From: Euryodendron excelsum
Lineage: Eukaryota; Streptophyta; Magnoliopsida; Ericales; Pentaphylacaceae
Length of the DNA: 64,000 nt
NCBI GenBank assembly: GCA_033060915.1
Contig: CM065392.1
Span: 8,813,001 to 8,877,000 of the forward strand
Direction of reading: 5' to 3'
Shown here: positions 27,601 to 42,600 of the stretch, piece after piece
Numbering within the stretch: position 1 is the first letter of the stretch
Layout: every line of letters starts with the position of its first letter
Notes under the pieces: generated by a model
The model's database searches: none
The model's input: only the letters and a program-made list of their open reading frames with translations
Told to the model about the DNA's origin: nothing
Translations under genes and position numbers: made by a program

Positions 27601-30600
27601 ATCTCGTTCATTCATAAACCCCTTAACCTAGCCTACGTTATAGTCCAAATTCAAGTCCTCTCTGATCAAAGAAAATTGCTTAGTCTAAATAAGCATAAAC
27701 AATACCAAGACAACTAGGGTGGGATAGGAGAACTGGAAGGAAATGCAAGGGGCAATCTCATGCTCCAAGGTGTGCTCAGATGGTTTTGGTTTAAATAACC
27801 CACTAAAAGAAGATCTTTGAGCCCAAATATCCATTCATTTCTTATAACCTCTTAACACAGCCTACATTACAGTCCTAAAAGAAGTCTTTTCGGATTGAGG
27901 GCTTAGCTGTTTATCGCTCTACAAAGGGCATGCGAGTCGTCGCTTACGCCATGGTGGCATTTTGGAGATCTAAGCGAAAAAACCAAGTGAGGTCAGAAAA
28001 ATCCTAAATAGTAACCCTGTAGAAAGTAGGGATATGATAGCAAACCAAAAGGTCAAGATCCCTAGAGAATGGAGCAAATGCTATCACACCCCGATGAGAA
28101 TGGGACAAAACTAAATGGGGCAGAATCCTGGAAAGGAATAGAATCCTGAGAGTATGGGCCCAAGGGGCAATCTTGGGGTTTTCTTTGTAAATAGTTATAT
28201 AAGTGTAGTAATGATGCATCCATGACATATATGACTTGTACATCCATCTAGCTTCCGGTAAAGTTTGTATCTATTCATGTATTCAACTGCATACCTGTAT
28301 GGACTTGTTCATTTGTAAGGAAGTAGGTCATGCATTCAATGCAATTCTTATATAAACCTATGCATTCATAAAAAAATAAATCATGCATTTAATCCCATAT
28401 GTATTCATAAAATAAAAAAAAAGTATAACATGCATTTACCTGTGCATTTTTTAGAATGGGCATAAGTAAACGGCTTTTGTACAAAAACTAATCATATGTC
28501 TTTCTCTCTCTCTCTCTAATAAGGAAACAGTGAACAAGGCAAAACATAAAAAGGTACCAGCACATACCTCAGAAAGCTTAGATTTCTATGACCGACAAGA
28601 AACAGAGAATGGGGTAAAGACCCACCCTCGACCTCCCTAATCAAACGACTTTGAAAGTGGGGTAGTAAATAAGTTTCCAATCACGCAAAGCTAGAATAAT
28701 GAGGCACATCCCCAACAATGAGCATCGCCCCCCCTGCCAAAGTCTAGTAAGGCTCACGAAGGTCTGTCCCACAACCATAGGAGCATCTGAGTGTCTTTCA
28801 CGAATCTTGGCGAGCAACGCATGCAATCAACGGCCGACTGAGTCACCCTCTTGTGGAAACATCAACAAGTTCAAGATAAACATAGCTAGGGCTATCATGG
28901 AGAGATGGACCAATCTTAAGAAGTATGTCAATCCCCTGAATGAGCTTTCCTATGCGTCGCAAACTCAAAATGTGAGAACAAGAGCCTCACTGGGACATAA
29001 GGAAACTAGGGGCAGGAGATTAGAAGAAAAGACTACGCACGGAATCCAAACTGAGAAGAGACAACTATGATGTGGCCATAAGGAAAAATGGGTCCCATAA
29101 TGTCAGCCAAATCTCCTCGAAGATCTAGGAGGAAATCATACTCGTGATCAGAGGGAGCGAGCTCATGGAAGAAAGATAAGCCAGGCTGCCAAATGATTAC
29201 ACCTTAAAAGTGTAATCATAAGTCCTTAATTTGTACTTTGTTAGACTTATATTGTAATTAATTATCTTATTTTAGTTAGATATTTATTTGAGCTTGTTTT
29301 GTATGTGTTTTGTAGGTTATATAAGCTAATAAAGATGAAAAGAAATCAAGAATAATCAAAGCAAGTTTAAGGCGGATAATTTGTTCTTGAAAATTTAGAC
29401 TTGTCTCGGTATTTTGGCCATAATTTTTTACTCTGATATCCGATTGAGCTGATTTTTGCATCATTGGAAAGAAGACTTCAAGTTCTACAACTTTGCGTCT
29501 AATATGCATTGGCTGAATCGAACTCTAGGATGCCCAAATTAAGCTTTGAAGTTTCTGTAGCTGAGTAGTGTGAATAGTACCCGTCCAGACGGGTACTGTT
29601 CACCATTCGGACGGTTACTGTTCATGGGCGTCGAACGGACCGTCCGGATGGTATTCGAACAGTTACTGTTCATCCAGATTGTGTTTTTTTGCATCTGAAG
29701 CAATGTTTTTTAGGATTTTTTTGTATAGTTTTTGAGGAGTTAGGGTTTTTTGGAGTAAGGGGGCGGCAGGAGAAGCTCTCAAAGGTTAGATTTTTTCATT
29801 TTTCTTCATTTTTAGCTTAGATTTAGCTTTGTAATGCTAATGTAAGTATAAAACTTGTAGTTTTCTTCCATTGTATTGTGTTTTCTTTCACTTTCTTGCA
29901 TTTTCCTTCATTTTCTTTGTAACCAAACATCTTTAATATTCAAGTAAATTTTATATTTGAGTCTCTACATGCTTTCTTTACATTCTTACACGTTTTTTTA
30001 TGATATATTCAAGTAGCTAGAATTTACATTGGGTTTAAATATGAAAATCACCCAAATAATCCAAGAAATTCATTTGGAGGTATCTCATGGATTAATTGTC
30101 ATATTTTTTTAGAATTCAAATTTCTAGTAATTAGGTGTGGAATTTTAGAAAACTTAAATTATTGACTAAATTTGTGAATTTTCATCACTCAAATCAATGG
30201 TATTAATTTATGGCTCTTGACTAGAAAAATACTTCACAATTGCTAGAAATTCATTCCCAACAATTGATTGAAGATGCCTTAGAAAACCTATGTTATTGAC
30301 TATGTTTGACTAATCAATACACAAACCACAAATTTTGTATTAACTAAGTTGAATCGATGGTATTACCCTTTGATTCCCCATTGAACATATATCTAATTTC
30401 AATTGCTTGAGAATTATCGGTTTTCAAAGTTAAATATTATGAATCAAACACACTTAAATGTTGTGTTTGATTTGAGTTATAAACCCCATTAGAAACCTTG
30501 GATGAAATTGAGTGATTGGATCATTTGAGCCCAATTCCCCTTTAATTGCTTTAATTCTATTTTTCTTTTGTTTTACTTTAATTGTCTAGTGTTTATTGTT

Positions 30601-33600
30601 TTTATTTTCATTGCAATAGGTTAGTAATTCAAAACTATCATCAAAACCCAAAATATTTTCGGTCCTTTTATTTTCCTTTTTTACTTTAAATCCAATTCCC
30701 CACATAATTGCAAATCAATCATAGGTTAGGTTAGTGTGAGTTGAGTGCTAGAACCTATATTTGGCTAAGTCCCTTGGGAGAGAACAATGCCGGATTACCG
30801 GTTTATACTTCATCCCGACCCCCATACTCTTGTGGGGTGCTAACTTCATTTGTAGAAAAACCGCATTTGGGGGCAAGTCACCAGAAGGGGACGACTGCTG
30901 AAAATAAGCTGCACCAAAAGGACTAGCGAAAAATGTCTTGCTCATTTGGAGGATACCTATCATACCAAATCCACAGTCGACTCAAAATAATGTCGGCCAT
31001 CGTAAAGGACAAAAGTGAAAAACCTCGACATCTATTTCCTCTGCAAATGTTCGCTTGACTGAAAGGAAGGGGTCGACTGGAGGCCTACTCCCCCCTTCCA
31101 TTCTGGCTAGAGGATGCCATGCTAGTTGGTTTGCGACTACCCCTAGAGCGACTGGAGTTGCCAGCAAGAATCTGTTCGGGCCATCTTTTCTCAGAATTAT
31201 CATTGCCTATGTCCGTCCGCCATCCTGAAAGGTAAGTCAAGGTAAAAGATACTAGTATTCGGTATATGCAGTTCAAAAGATAAGAAATAAAAACAAGAAA
31301 GAAATAATAATGATAATAACCAAAGGTAAAACATAAATAAAAATGAATGACATGACTTTCATATATATCCTATTCAAACCAACCTAAAAGGTTTCTTAAA
31401 CTTTCTATTCAAAGTTTCTTTTCTAAATCAACTCTCAAAGGTTCCTTAAAAATTTCTTGAAAAGTTTCTTAACTTCTTCCCTTCAAAAGTTCTTTTTCAA
31501 AAATCAGTTTCCCAATGGTTTCCTATAATTGTCCTCCAAAAGTTTTCAAAAATTCTTTCTTCTAAAAGTTCCTTTCCAAAATCAGTTTTCAAAAGGTTTT
31601 CTAATTCTCTTTTCCAAAAGTTCATCTTCAAAATCACTTCTTAAAATCAAATTCTACTTCGAAAATCAGGGTCAAAAATCATTTTCAAAATTAGATCTCA
31701 AAATTTTTCAATCCATCTCTAAGTTTTTCTAATTCAGTTCTTCAAGAAAATCCCTTTTCCAATCAGGTTTAAGATTCCCCCCAAACTATTCTTTAAAAAG
31801 AGTCTTAGACAAAATAAATCCTGAAAAATTTTCAAGGTTTCACTCTAAAAATTCTTCCTTTCAAAATTTCTATTAAGTTCCAAAGTTTTCCATCCTACAT
31901 CCTTGTCAATCTCAAAAAAATTTCAAATCCAAAAGAGTTCTTAAATTCTTACCTCCAAAATGTCTCCTAAAATGCTATTTTTCAAAATCTTTCTAAGTTT
32001 TCTGTCCAACAAGATTTCAAAATTCAAGTCTTAGATCAAAATGAATTCCCTACACATTCTAGGCAGTTTTGCCCTTTCTCGCCAAAACTCGTTGTTGAAG
32101 GCCGTTGGGGCCCAATATCCATTTTTTAACCCCGTTGTCGAAAAATTTTCAAAGTCCGTCCCTCTGACCGCCTCACGGTCAACATGGGGCTCTTACTTTA
32201 TCGTTTTTTTGTCTTTGACAAGAAAAGACAGAAAAAGAGGGGCAGCTGTAAGCACCCCATTTTTGACCGCCCGGGGGTCTCCAATCCGTCCAGACTTGTA
32301 TTCAAGTCAATGTAGACATATTTTGAGTCAAATCAACTTTCTAAGTCTAATTTTGTCTATTCCTCACTTTGCGGGCCCCGTCGAGCCCAAATAGAGGCAA
32401 AATGACAAAAATGCCCCTAGGGACATAACTCGGTCCAATTCCTATCAGGCGCGTCTTTCTGAAGACGGTAAGTCCCCTTTCCAATTCCAAATTAGGCACG
32501 TCTTTCCGAAGACGGTAAGTTCCCTTTCCAATTCCAAATCAGGCACGTCTTTCCGAAGACGGTAAGTCCCCTTTCCAATTCCAATAGGCACATCTTTCCG
32601 AAGACGGTAAGTCCCCTTTTCAATTTCAAATCAGGCACGTCTTTCCAAAGACGGTAAGTCCCCTTTCCAATACCAAATCAGGCGCATCTTTTCGAAGACG
32701 GTAAGTCCCCTTTCCAATTTCAATTCCAATCCATATCTCGAGTTAGTTTATTCCTCGAGACGGTCCGGCGTGTTTTTCAAAGAAAATCTCTTCGAAACAG
32801 TAAGTCCTTTTAAATCTGTCAACCGGGACGAGACCCTAAGTCCCCTATATGGTAGAACGGTCCACCTTTGGCGCCTGTTAGACTGCCAATGCAGAAATGT
32901 TCTTTTAGGCACACTTTTTGAGAAGGTTGATTATTAGGCACTAAGTCCCTTTAGCAGCTTCCCGAGATCAGGCAGTCTCGGGAATGATTGTGAACCGTTA
33001 GAGTAGCAAAAATACTCGCAAACCTCGCAACCATCAAAGTAGCGAAAATATTCGCAAACAGGTCGATATAGGGAATTGCCAACAAACTCCTGTATCACGC
33101 GACCGCCGTCAGAGTGGCGGAAACACTCAAAACCCAGGTCAACACCAGTGCCTGCTAGCCCACTTTGGTGAAAAATAACCAAACTGCCCTTAGGGCTATT
33201 TTCGGCACGTTTCTCGAGAACACATCTGGATCCTCAGAACGGTAGCTCCAGCCTTCCAAGATTTTCTTAAAGGCAATCTGGCATGATTAGGTGCCTTCTA
33301 GTCAGTTTTGGGCCAATTCCGAGACTTTTCGGTCAAGATGACTATTTTGTCCCTAGGCATTCGAATGCCCCGGGAACCATACTGGCTCTGGGTATCAAAC
33401 CGGTAACCTCCCAAGAATACTTTATATAGTATTCCCAACCTTCCTTTACCTTTCTGGATTATTCCGAGTTAGTTCTGGCAAACCTGGTGCAAAATGACCG
33501 TTTTGCCCCTAGAGGGGCCGGTCGCCATTTCTAGCCACACCGACTCTGGGTATTAAACCGGTAATCTCCTGAGATTACTTTTTATAGTATTCTCAACTTT

Positions 33601-36600
33601 TTTTTATCTTTCTAGATCATTCCGAGTCAGTTCCGATAAACCCGAGGCAAAATGACCGTTTTGCCTCTAGTGGGCCGGTCACCTTTTCCGACCACACCGG
33701 CTCTGGGTATCAAACTGGCAGCCTTTAGGAACATTCTAAATAATGTTTCTAAATATTGAGTCTTCTTCCAGGACATTCCGAGTCCATCCCAGTAGCTTTC
33801 CGGCCCGGTTGACCATTTTGCCCCTAACGGCTCGGTCAATCCTTTCGAGACATCGTATCCTCATCTTTCAAGTCAAATACCTCTGGGACACTATTCTAAG
33901 TGTTCTTGCCCTTTTTCAGCTCTTCCGGGCCAATCCCGGTCACTTAAATCCTTCCCAGACTTTGTGGAGTCACTCCTAGTGAAGCCAGGCTAAAAATTGC
34001 ATGGTAGTCACTAGTACAGGCGCCCAAATCTTCCCAAGATACGTTGCTTACCGACTTAACAAACTTTCCTAACTGGCTGGTGCCACTCCTAGTGGCGCTA
34101 AGAGAAATTTTGCCCTAGTGCCACTGCAACAGGCGCTAGGTCTATCCCACCTCTATAAATATAGAGCCTTTTCCAGCGTGAAAGAGGTTCGTAAACTCAG
34201 TCTAAAAACCCTAATATTCAATATACAGAGCTCTTACACTCTTAAAACCCTAGCTTCCCTAGGTTTTCCAAACCCTAGCTACCATACACAAACCTTAACC
34301 TCATATACACTCATACACACCCCTATACACTTATACACTAGCCTCCAACCCTCCATTGAAGACTTGGAGTTCTGCAACTACGAAGATTTGAAGACCAAGA
34401 CAAAGCTCTCAAAGACTGAAGCGAAGACCGAAGAAAAAACAAAAAAGCAAGGCGCGCAAAGCCAAGCAAAATAAAGAAGACACAAGGTAGGCTTCTTATT
34501 TAAATTTTCGCACTTCCCCCCTCTCTCTTCTCTCTCCTAACCCACTTGGGTTTTTTCTATTTTAATCTCCCATCTCTTCCCCCCCTACCCCCCTTTCTTT
34601 GCATGCTTGAAACATAGGGACTCCCGATCCATATGTAGGATTAGACTATTGGAGGGTCACCGTGTCGGAGGCTTTCTTTTAGTCTAATCGGAGACCACGT
34701 GGGTTCGGCCCCCTTGATTATGTGGTGAAGCCTTAACCTTGTATGTTCACGACCACAATTTGCATTGTGCATATCATTATCTTGTATTCTTCCAAAAATC
34801 GTTTTCAAAGCTTGCATTAAACTTATTTTCAAAATTGCATCAAAACCTTCTTTTCTAAAACTTGTTTTCAAAATCACAATTCTAGGGTCATTCTAGCCTT
34901 TCCATGGCTAGGGTCGCTTTAGGAAAGTATTACATTTAAAGAGACCAATATGGTCTATATTTTCAATTCCTTGTTTTCAAAACCACTTTCTTAAAGTTGT
35001 TCTAACCTTCTCATGGTTAGGATCGCTTTAGGAAGGTGAGACGTTTTTATACTTTCCAAAAAACTCTATTTTCAAAAATCTCTTTTTCAACATGCTTGCC
35101 TAAAACTCTTCTTTCCAAAATGGTTTTCTATAAACTCCCTCCAAAATCTATTTTTCAAAACTTCCCTTTTTAAACTCTTTTCTAAAATACTCTCCTCAAA
35201 ATCCACTTTCTAAAAACTCTCTCCAACAATCTAATTGCAAAAATCTTTCTAAAAACTCTCTTTCGAAAATCTTCCTTCTAGAAACTCCTCTCTAGGATTT
35301 CCTTTCAAAATCTTCGTTTCCAAAAATGCACTTTCCAAAAAACTCTTTCCTTAAAGCCCAAGTCAAGCCCTAGAACCCATAATTAGGAAACCCTAATTTT
35401 CTTTCCAAAAACGTGATTTCCAACCTTGCCCCTAACCTAGGTTTCCAAAACCTCCCTTTCTACATCAAAATCATAAGTTTCCAAAAAACCTCTTCTCTAT
35501 GACAAAACTATACACTTCCAAATCTAGGGTTTTTAAAACTTCCTTTTCCAAATCCTTGTCAAATCAAATCTTCCCCTCTAGAAAACCAAATCCAATCTTC
35601 CAGTTTATGAAACTAGATCCTATCCTCCGTTTTTGGAAACAAAATCAAATATTCTCTTTTAAAAACAAAATCCAATCCCTTCCTAATTCATATCTTTCCG
35701 AATTCAACTCCTTCCTAATCTTCTACTTTCTTAAATCTAAAGTTTCTAAAACTTGAACATAAAAATCTTCCCTAAATTCTAAAACTCAACTTCCACATCT
35801 TTCCTAATTCAGCCCTTTCCTAATTCTATCTCTTTCCAAATCTTACCTTTTCAAATCTAAGTTTTCAAATCTTTCCTAAAATAAACCTTTACTAATCTCA
35901 AGATTTTCTAAAACTAAAACTCTAAAACTTTCTAAATTTCAACTCTTTTTAAATCCAAAGCTTTCTAAACTCAAAACTTTCTTAATTCAAGGCCATCTTT
36001 AGTTGAAACTTTCTTAATTCAAACCTTTTCCAAATCTTTCGTAATTTAAAATCTTTCTATAATTCTAAGCTTTCCAAATTCAAAACTTTCTTAACTTGAA
36101 ACTTTTCAAATTCTAAACCTTGGTTAAACTAAACTTTTCCTAATTCTAAACATTTCAAAATTCAACACTTTCCTATTTCAAAACCTTTCTTAAAACGAAA
36201 CTTTTCAATTTCAAAACTTTCCTAAACCTAAAACTTTCCTAAGTTGAAATTTTTCCAAATTGACAACTTTCTTAATTTAAAACTTTCCCAAGTTGAAACT
36301 TTCCTAATTCCAAAAATTTTCTAAAATGACACTTTTCTAATTCAAACTTTTTCTAAATCCAATCTTTCTAAATCTTTCAAGTCCAACATTCGAGTCAAAT
36401 CTTTCTTAAACCTCTAGTCTTTCCTAAATCCCATATTTCCTAATTCTAGGTTTCCTAAACCTCAATCTTTCCAAAACAAGTCCAAATTTTTCTTTCGAGT
36501 TTTATCTTTCTCAATGAAAGCCTAATCCTTTCAATTCCAAATTTCAAATTCCAATCTCCTATTCTAAGTTCAAATCAAATCTTTTTTCCAATCAAAATCT

Positions 36601-39600
36601 CTTTCTTCCAATCCAACCTTCTATTTTCTATTGAACTCTTGTCCGAACTACGACTGACCTGATTCCTCCAAAAGGATACGTAGGCAACCCTCATGAGTGC
36701 GGTTACAACTTCTTTCAAATTTCAAATTCCATCATATTTTTCAAATCTCCAATCTATTTTCAAACTTCCAATTCCAAATTTCTATTTCTAAATCTCTATT
36801 TTCAATTTCCAAAACTTTCTTTCCAAATTCAAACTTTTATCTCTTTCTTTTCAAATCAAATCAATTTCTTTCCAAATCTATTTTTCAATTCTCTTTTCTT
36901 GCACTTGCATATCATGTATCATGTTAAATTTCTTTTTAAACATTATTTTTCATAGTGGATAGGAATGAACATTGGTTAGTTGAAGACTCTCCTAGGTGAA
37001 TCTAGGGTAGATTGACATGTAGGTACCGAAAGGGCAGGGTAGGGTGATGGCTTAGTGCGTCTTCCCTACACGTAACCAACCTCCGAACCTAGATCACTGA
37101 TTTCGAAAGACCAAAACGGAGTTATTGTCAAAATAAAGGGCTAAATGTTTTCCAAAGGTTGCCAAACAACCTGTTTTACTTAAAAACCCTCTCTCGAGGT
37201 GATATTTTCAAAATCGTTTTTCAAAAACCCTAAGTGTAGTCTTCGAACTATTATTAGTTTTTAGCTGACCTAACTCACCTTAATCAAGTTAGGTGGCGAC
37301 TCCAAATCTTTTCTAAAAGCCCTTTATTTAAATCTATTTTCAATTCAAACCTAGTCACAATCATTCTTCTAGGAGGGTGAGTTCTAACGAGAGAGTACAG
37401 TGTTTTTCCCGCTTGTGTGTGTATTTCTCGAGTGCAAAAAATCTGGGCACGACACCATGGCAGAGATTGTTTTTGAGTGCTATTATTTCCTTGAATATCA
37501 TTGTTAGCCACAATAACAATGGGTTGATATGCACTGATGTTTCCTTCTCCTTCAGTAATATCATTCTCTCCATGTGCTATTGGTTCTATCATTGGGTTAT
37601 AGGGTTGATTTTCACCTGAAGCTTCGCCCACCATCTTTGAGATATCATTCGCCACCACATAATTTCTAATCGGCAATGTGATCGCTTCCTAAAAGGGTGA
37701 TACTTAACCGCAAGTGCACGGCCGTGATGTAGTAATAATTGCTCGTAAGTACGAGGTCTATCCCACAGGGAAGATGATTTACGTGAATAGGAAAACTTAC
37801 CGTGGATAAAAAATACTAGGAAAAACACTCCAATAAACAAAAATATGATTTTAGATTGAGAAAAGATTGTTATCTAATTTAAACTAAGAAACAAAAAGTC
37901 TTAGAATCAATCGTTCCAACCAATTGCGTTTCTTGGAATTCCAAAGATACTTTAATAACTCAAATCCTTCGACTACATCGTGAGTCTCAGATTCGGAAAA
38001 TTTAGCGATAAAAACAAGTGTTCTTCAAAACTTTAACTTATAGAATACATCAGGTTGTTAGAATCAAGGACGAGTACCATCGATTCGCGCAGCGCATATA
38101 CTGAATATAGATTCACACATAAACGTTATAAAACATAATCAAACGTCTAGGTTTTCGAAGGTTTCTAGAACGAAGAAGAAGAAGAAGAAAGAAAAATAGA
38201 AAATTTAACTTTAAAACCAAGAACGTACCTCCTTCGTTCATCCAAGATCTGCAATTAATCTTCACAATTGATCCCAAGATGGAATCTACCTACTCATCAT
38301 AATCATAGATACGCAAAGTTGTATTGAAAATAAATTGAAAGACTGAGCAATATGATTACAGGAATTGAAAACTGAATGAAAACTATGAAAAACTATTCTA
38401 ATCTACTCCTAAAATCCTAGAAAAATGTTAACCCTAGCAATCCCTTCAAAGACATAAAACTCCTAAATCTATTCTACTACCTCCTAATCTATCCCAAACT
38501 AAAAAGTGAGTTAATCTATAAATCTCGTCGTCAGTTGTATGGAAGGTTTCCATTGAGTGCTCAGATGGGCTGGGTCCTTTCACAAAAGTTGTAGGTTTCG
38601 AAAAGTTATATAAAATCAACATATTATGGGCCTGAATAGCCTTTCTAGTTTGCGAGATATGGGCTTCCAAAGTTTCAGCTCTGCGTGCTTCAACAACTTG
38701 TACCTTGACAGCAACCTCTTGAAACCTATGATTAAATTGCATTCGAAACCATTCCATTTCAGCTTAAACCGTTAGAACGCCTAGGCCACTGTTCGAACGC
38801 CACAAACGACCGTTCGAACGCTGCATCGAACGCAATTCGAACGGGAAAACTTGCTCTTTGAATCTTTTGAACGCACTTCGAACCTGAAGTTGACGTGAGA
38901 CCGTGCGACGTACCATTCGAACGCTTCTGTATACTGTTCAAACGCCCTTGAGGACCGTCCAAATGCACTTCAAATGCCGAATCCATTTTAGCGTGAATTT
39001 GTCCTTTTTAAGCCCAAATTCCCGGAAACATACATAAAACTAAGTTGGTACAAATTAGGATTAAAATTAACACAATTAAAGATAATATAAAACTAACAAT
39101 TAGCTAATTAAGACATGTAGATTGCACTTTTAGAGTACAATCACACCTCCCAACTAAGCTTTTGTTAGTCCCTAGCAAAATACTAACACTAAGAACCTAT
39201 CTCCACTTTTGTGGTAGTCACGAGTGCATTTAGCATATGCATCAAGCCTTTAAACCCCTAGGTTACCCCTAGTGGACGAGTGGTGTCTCGTGATGCAATG
39301 CCAAAATGACATCAAAGAACATGAAATATGTATTAACCTCATTCAAGTCAAGTCTCATTTCACCTAGATCATGAATCAATGCAAGGTAAAGGCATAAAAC
39401 ATTGAAGAAATAGAATACATTAAAGTGTACTACCAATGGCATATAACTCTAATGTCTCATAACTCATACAATTATATCCCTTATGCTTTGATCCAAGTCT
39501 CACATGGCATACATTCAACTTTGAAAATGAACACACAGGGTCTTTCAATAGAAAGCTCATTTTAAGAGTAAATATACAAGACATGCCAGTAGAGCAATTC

Positions 39601-42600
39601 CAATCATCAAAAACCAATAAGTTATAGGTGTATCGACTTGGCATAGCTTCATGAAAGAATATTTATTGTTTAAGCACAATTAGAGAATTGACATTGATGA
39701 CCTATACACAATTGAATTAAAGATTTATGTAATTTCGGATATTCTAAGGCCGTGTGAAAGAAGAGCCATGTAAGAGGATAGCAAGTGGTAATAGATTTCA
39801 ACATATGCATGAGCATTACACATTATGATCATTGAACATTCACTTTCAAACTTCTAACTTTTGAATAACTTTTGAACTTTTTTTTTTTTCATCTTCCTTA
39901 ACTTCCTTTTCATTTGAATTTTTTTTCTTTTTCAACTCCTTTTCATCCCTTTCTTTTTTTTTTTTTCTTTTTTTTCTTTACTTTTCAACTCCATACACTT
40001 ACAACTTCACAAATATAGAAGCAAGGCATCAACTCCGAAATTTAGCATTGACACACTTTTAAGCTTATGTGTATCCAAATATCGAGAAAGAAATATAGAC
40101 ATGAATGACTCAATGGAACGAAATGGCCTCGAATTTTATAATCTAAAAACCACATCAAATCAAAACTTCAAGAGTGTATAAGATGTCAATAACTCCAACT
40201 AATACTCAACACGTAAACCAAAATCAAGCATAATGAAGCTATTCAATGAATGAAGATCAATAAAATAACATTGAATAAATGTAAATCACTCTCAAAGGCG
40301 ATAAATAGGCTCTAAAGCTCACAAGGTATATGATCTCCACCTTATAAGGATATGTATGCATAAGAGAGAAACGTAAAAAGATCATATAACATACTAGTGC
40401 ACAACAATGTAAACTCTCTATTATAACGGTTTTATGAAAAAAACTTGTAATACAGCACAACATCTAAGGTGAATCAATCATCAACTTGAATTTCGTCAAA
40501 AACATGGAACAAAGTCACTTATCATCATACTAACTACGACATAGATACATAAATGGTTCCTTAAGATAATCCCCAACACTTCCAATTGCAATAGTAAACA
40601 TAAAGAGTATATGAAAAAGTATGAGAAATACAAGCCAAAGTACCAAACCATATGATACATCAAACTTTTACCGAAGATTTTCAAGTGTCCAAAAGGTAGA
40701 TTAGTTATGAACTAATACCTGAAAATTACTTAATAAAGCATAACAAGGTTTGATAGAATAGAACCATTTTTTAATTTTTTTCAATTGTTAAACAAAAAGA
40801 ACAAAACAAAACAAAAAGACGAATAGGCTCCCTTCCCCCCAACTAGAATGATGCAATGTCCTCAATGCATTAAACAAAGAGAACAAAGCATGGAATGCAA
40901 TTAAATGGTAGAAGAAGAGAAAATATGGTGCCTAATGCACCTCAAGAACAAAGAAAAATCAAAGGAGGCAAGCTGCAAAAAATCAAGGAGATTGCTGAAT
41001 TTTCAGGTGTGTGCAGACAATTTTGATACTCTTCAGTAAAACAACTATATCTCTCTCCCCAAGAAAGCAAATCATACTCCGTTTTTTTTTTTGTTGGAAA
41101 GTAGATTCATAGACCTTTCTATCCATATAAGATTTGCATGCTAATTCACGTCCAGCAGATACAGATTTCACTGTAAAGTTGGCTAAAAAACAGTGCTGCA
41201 CTTTATTTTCTTGAAACTGGACAACCCCTTTGTTTTGCCTAAAGCACCCCCAACTTAGAATGAGAAAACAAACTATGAAAACAAATAAAAAAATTACTCC
41301 TATTCCTACGCAAATGAGAGAAAAAAAAATAAACTAAGAAAACAAAGAAACAAAACAATTACTCCTATTCCTACCCAATTTTTAGAGAGAATCACTCAAT
41401 GCCACAAAGTGGGAATTTTTCATCATCCCACACCCCCAATTTAGAGATTTTCCAAGAGTTCATGCAAAAATAAGAATAGACAATGGCCACTTGCTTGATG
41501 AACTCTAGGATATAACATGAAAGCACATAAGGGTAAAAAGGGTCATGGTATGTAAGAAATAAAGAATGATCACGCACAAATGTGCCAATGAAGTTTATGC
41601 CATGAAGTGCTTGACCCTCCCCTTTTTTTTGGTCAGCCATTAGAATGATGTTTAGTTCCAATATTTGGACATGGAGCTCCAATGGCTTTGGTAGAATAGG
41701 ACTAGGTACTAGAGGAGTAAAAGTAAGGATAACAAATCCCTAGACACGGTAGGAATGACCTCTAGACCATTAACATCCTCTTTAACATGCAAATTCCCAA
41801 CATCTAGACCAAAATCATCCTTAAAGGTAGACTCATCACTACCCTTCTCTTCTTGTTTGGAGTTCCTAATCTTGGGCTCCTCTCCCTCACTCTCCATTGT
41901 TCCTTCTTCCTTCAACTCTTCTATAGGTATCACTTCCCTCAGTTCAAACACCTCAGGAAGAATAAGTACCTCTTCTTCAACCTCATCCTCATCATCATCC
42001 ACCCTAAGAACATCTTTCCTTGGATCAGACACCGCGGGAACATGGATGTTCTCTATTTCATGGTCAGTCTTAAAGGCGATAACAGAGAGACATTGGTCAT
42101 GACTACTCATATATGTAATTGGGAACATCTCATATGTAGGATCATCTTGAGGTTGTGTCCAAAGCTCTTCTTTCTCGTGATCCATTGGCTCTTGTGTTAA
42201 CAGGGCTAACCGTTGAGTTAGGTTATCTAATTCCTGACGAATTTGTGCAAGAGTGTCAGTTTGTACCTTTGTATTAGTATCCCTGAACCCTGAGGACATA
42301 CCCATGTGATATAGCATGTAAGATGACTGTATGTTCTCTTGATTCTCTACAAAAGTTTGATAAGATAATGATGGATATGTCTCGTGAAACATGTAAGATG
42401 AAGTAAAAGGTGTATATGAATCATAAGCATATGGTGAAGACGAAGGTGGTGTATGGTAGTACGGTTGTTGTGGTGATTGTTCATAAAAAGCATATGGTGA
42501 AACTTGAGAGCTCCACTCCGAATAATTTGGAGGTGGGTAATAGTCTTGTGGTTGTGTCGTGTATAAATCAGGACTTGTAGCAATAAAATTCCAAGGATAA

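Larger units (their letters stand above)
18512..37454 (+). mobile_element. Non-autonomous giant-LTR retrotransposon (Tat/Ogre-like)
   Basis: Two long terminal repeats of 5,265 and 5,208 bp enclose 8,470 bp of internal DNA. Both LTRs start TGTAAGCAC and end CGACA. A primer-binding site (23779-23796) and a polypurine tract (32221-32246) are present. No gag, protease, RT, RNase H or integrase can be found inside, so it is a large retrotransposon derivative (LARD) that would need enzymes from a relative. It sits in the LINE ORF1. The flanking pentamers TGATG (18507-18511) and CCATG (37455-37459) agree in only three of five bases. A solo LTR of another family lies inside at 29194-30880. Confidence 0.85.

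Noticed and set aside
28699..29070. 123-codon ORF that might be a Gag remnant
   Set aside because: A few lines look protein-like (ARAIMERWTNLKKYV), but no Gag, knuckle or enzyme motif could be matched on either strand.
18507..37459. Target-site duplication of the giant-LTR element
   Set aside because: TGATG and CCATG share only three of five bases; reported as flanks, not as a confirmed TSD.
41755..42102. Ser-rich plus-strand ORF of 115 codons
   Set aside because: Antisense shadow of the acidic half of the minus-strand ORF at 41709-42632.
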